NCBI GenBank assembly: GCA_009885605.1
Contig: VFKK01000125.1
Coordinates: 1 to 5,014 of the forward strand
Origin: Cyclobacteriaceae bacterium
GTDB lineage: Bacteria; Bacteroidota; Bacteroidia; Cytophagales; Cyclobacteriaceae
DNA length: 5,014 bases
Reading direction: 5' to 3'
Made by a program: the position numbers and the translations under genes. Positions 4,604 through 5,014 of the stretch are shown in pieces (the stretch's first letter is position 1; every line of letters begins with the position of its first letter). The notes under the pieces were generated by a model. That model had not been told where the DNA came from, searched no databases, and was given only the letters and a program-made list of their open reading frames with translations.

Positions 4604-5014
4604 ATGAAATCAAAACTAATTTCAAGATTCCTGATACTATTTCTTTCAGCTATAGCTCTATGGAGTTGCCAAAAGGAAGAAGATACTTTACCATCTGTAG
4701 ATCCTACTTCAAATGCAGCAGCCAATCGTTGGATATTGGACTTAATGAGGGAGGTATATTATTGGCTGGATGATTTGGGAACTCCTATTGATGAAACCTC
4801 AGACCCTGAGGATTATTTCGAAGCTTTACTCAATCGACCCACAGATAGATTTTCTGTCATTTATCCTGATTATCAAGTATTGATTAATGCCCTCAACGGA
4901 ATCTCTCTTGAATCTGGTTACGAGTTTATTCTTTTCAAAGAAAGTACGACAAGTGATAACGTAATTGCTGAAATAAGCTACATCAAAAAAAATAGCCCCG
5001 CATCTGCAGTAGGA
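4604..5014 (+). CDS. S41 family peptidase-like lipoprotein, 3' end outside window
   Basis: The first 137 codons are present and the frame is open to the window edge. The N-terminus is a lipoprotein signal peptide: basic MKSKLISR, hydrophobic core, then LWSC with the lipidated Cys at residue 22; Trp at the -2 position is unusual for a lipobox. CQKEED follows, matching the K(D/E)2-type lipoprotein export signal known from Capnocytophaga, so the protein is probably on the cell surface. Residues 38-90 (NRWILDLMREVYYWLDDL, then DPEDYFEALL and DRFSVIY) resemble the N-terminal helical region of Bacteroidota C-terminal-processing (S41) peptidases. The following GYEFILF and AEISYIKKNSPASAVG look like the start of a PDZ domain. 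The catalytic Ser/Lys region lies outside the window, so activity cannot be judged. Orientation is the same as ftsE with a 72-bp gap. Confidence 0.82.
   Translation, partial: MKSKLISRFLILFLSAIALWSCQKEEDTLPSVDPTSNAAANRWILDLMREVYYWLDDLGTPIDETSDPEDYFEALLNRPTDRFSVIYPDYQVLINALNGISLESGYEFILFKESTTSDNVIAEISYIKKNSPASAVG

Overview
The window looks like a chromosomal segment of a Bacteroidota bacterium, most likely of the Cytophagia/Cyclobacteriaceae kind. Four upstream regions carry the Bacteroidota -7 promoter consensus TAnnTTTG. Start codons lack Shine-Dalgarno sequences and sit behind A-rich stretches. A small SRP RNA is present, and the last gene encodes an S41-type lipoprotein with a Bacteroidota-style surface-export motif. 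The genus is not determined. Gene content is ordinary housekeeping; no mobile element, CRISPR array, phage gene or tRNA was seen.

Left part, minus strand (1-1620): trpE, the first enzyme of tryptophan synthesis, preceded by a complete ribosome-mediated attenuator. Reading leftward, this has a TAnnTTTG promoter, then a 25-residue leader peptide with three consecutive Trp codons (trpL, too short for usual gene finding). Three mutually exclusive RNA pairings follow (pause hairpin 1:2, antiterminator 2:3, terminator 3:4), and the terminator ends in a U-tract just before the trpE start. This is the most notable item in the window.

Middle, plus strand (1621-2910): a divergent gene for a secreted protein of unknown function (182 aa), a 77-aa acidic protein of unknown function with its own promoter, and the SRP (4.5S) RNA gene with promoter and terminator. 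About 145 bp of non-coding DNA follows, holding the promoter of the next gene.

Right part, plus strand (2911-5014): a small FSA/TalC-type transaldolase closed by a strong intrinsic terminator; a two-gene unit of a 67-aa unknown protein and the ABC ATPase FtsE, separated by one base and without ftsX next to it; and the beginning of an S41-peptidase-like lipoprotein that runs off the window edge.

The genes do not form one pathway. trpL-trpE is a regulated biosynthetic unit that probably continues leftward. ffs (membrane protein targeting), tal (pentose phosphate pathway) and ftsE (cell division) appear to be independent transcription units.
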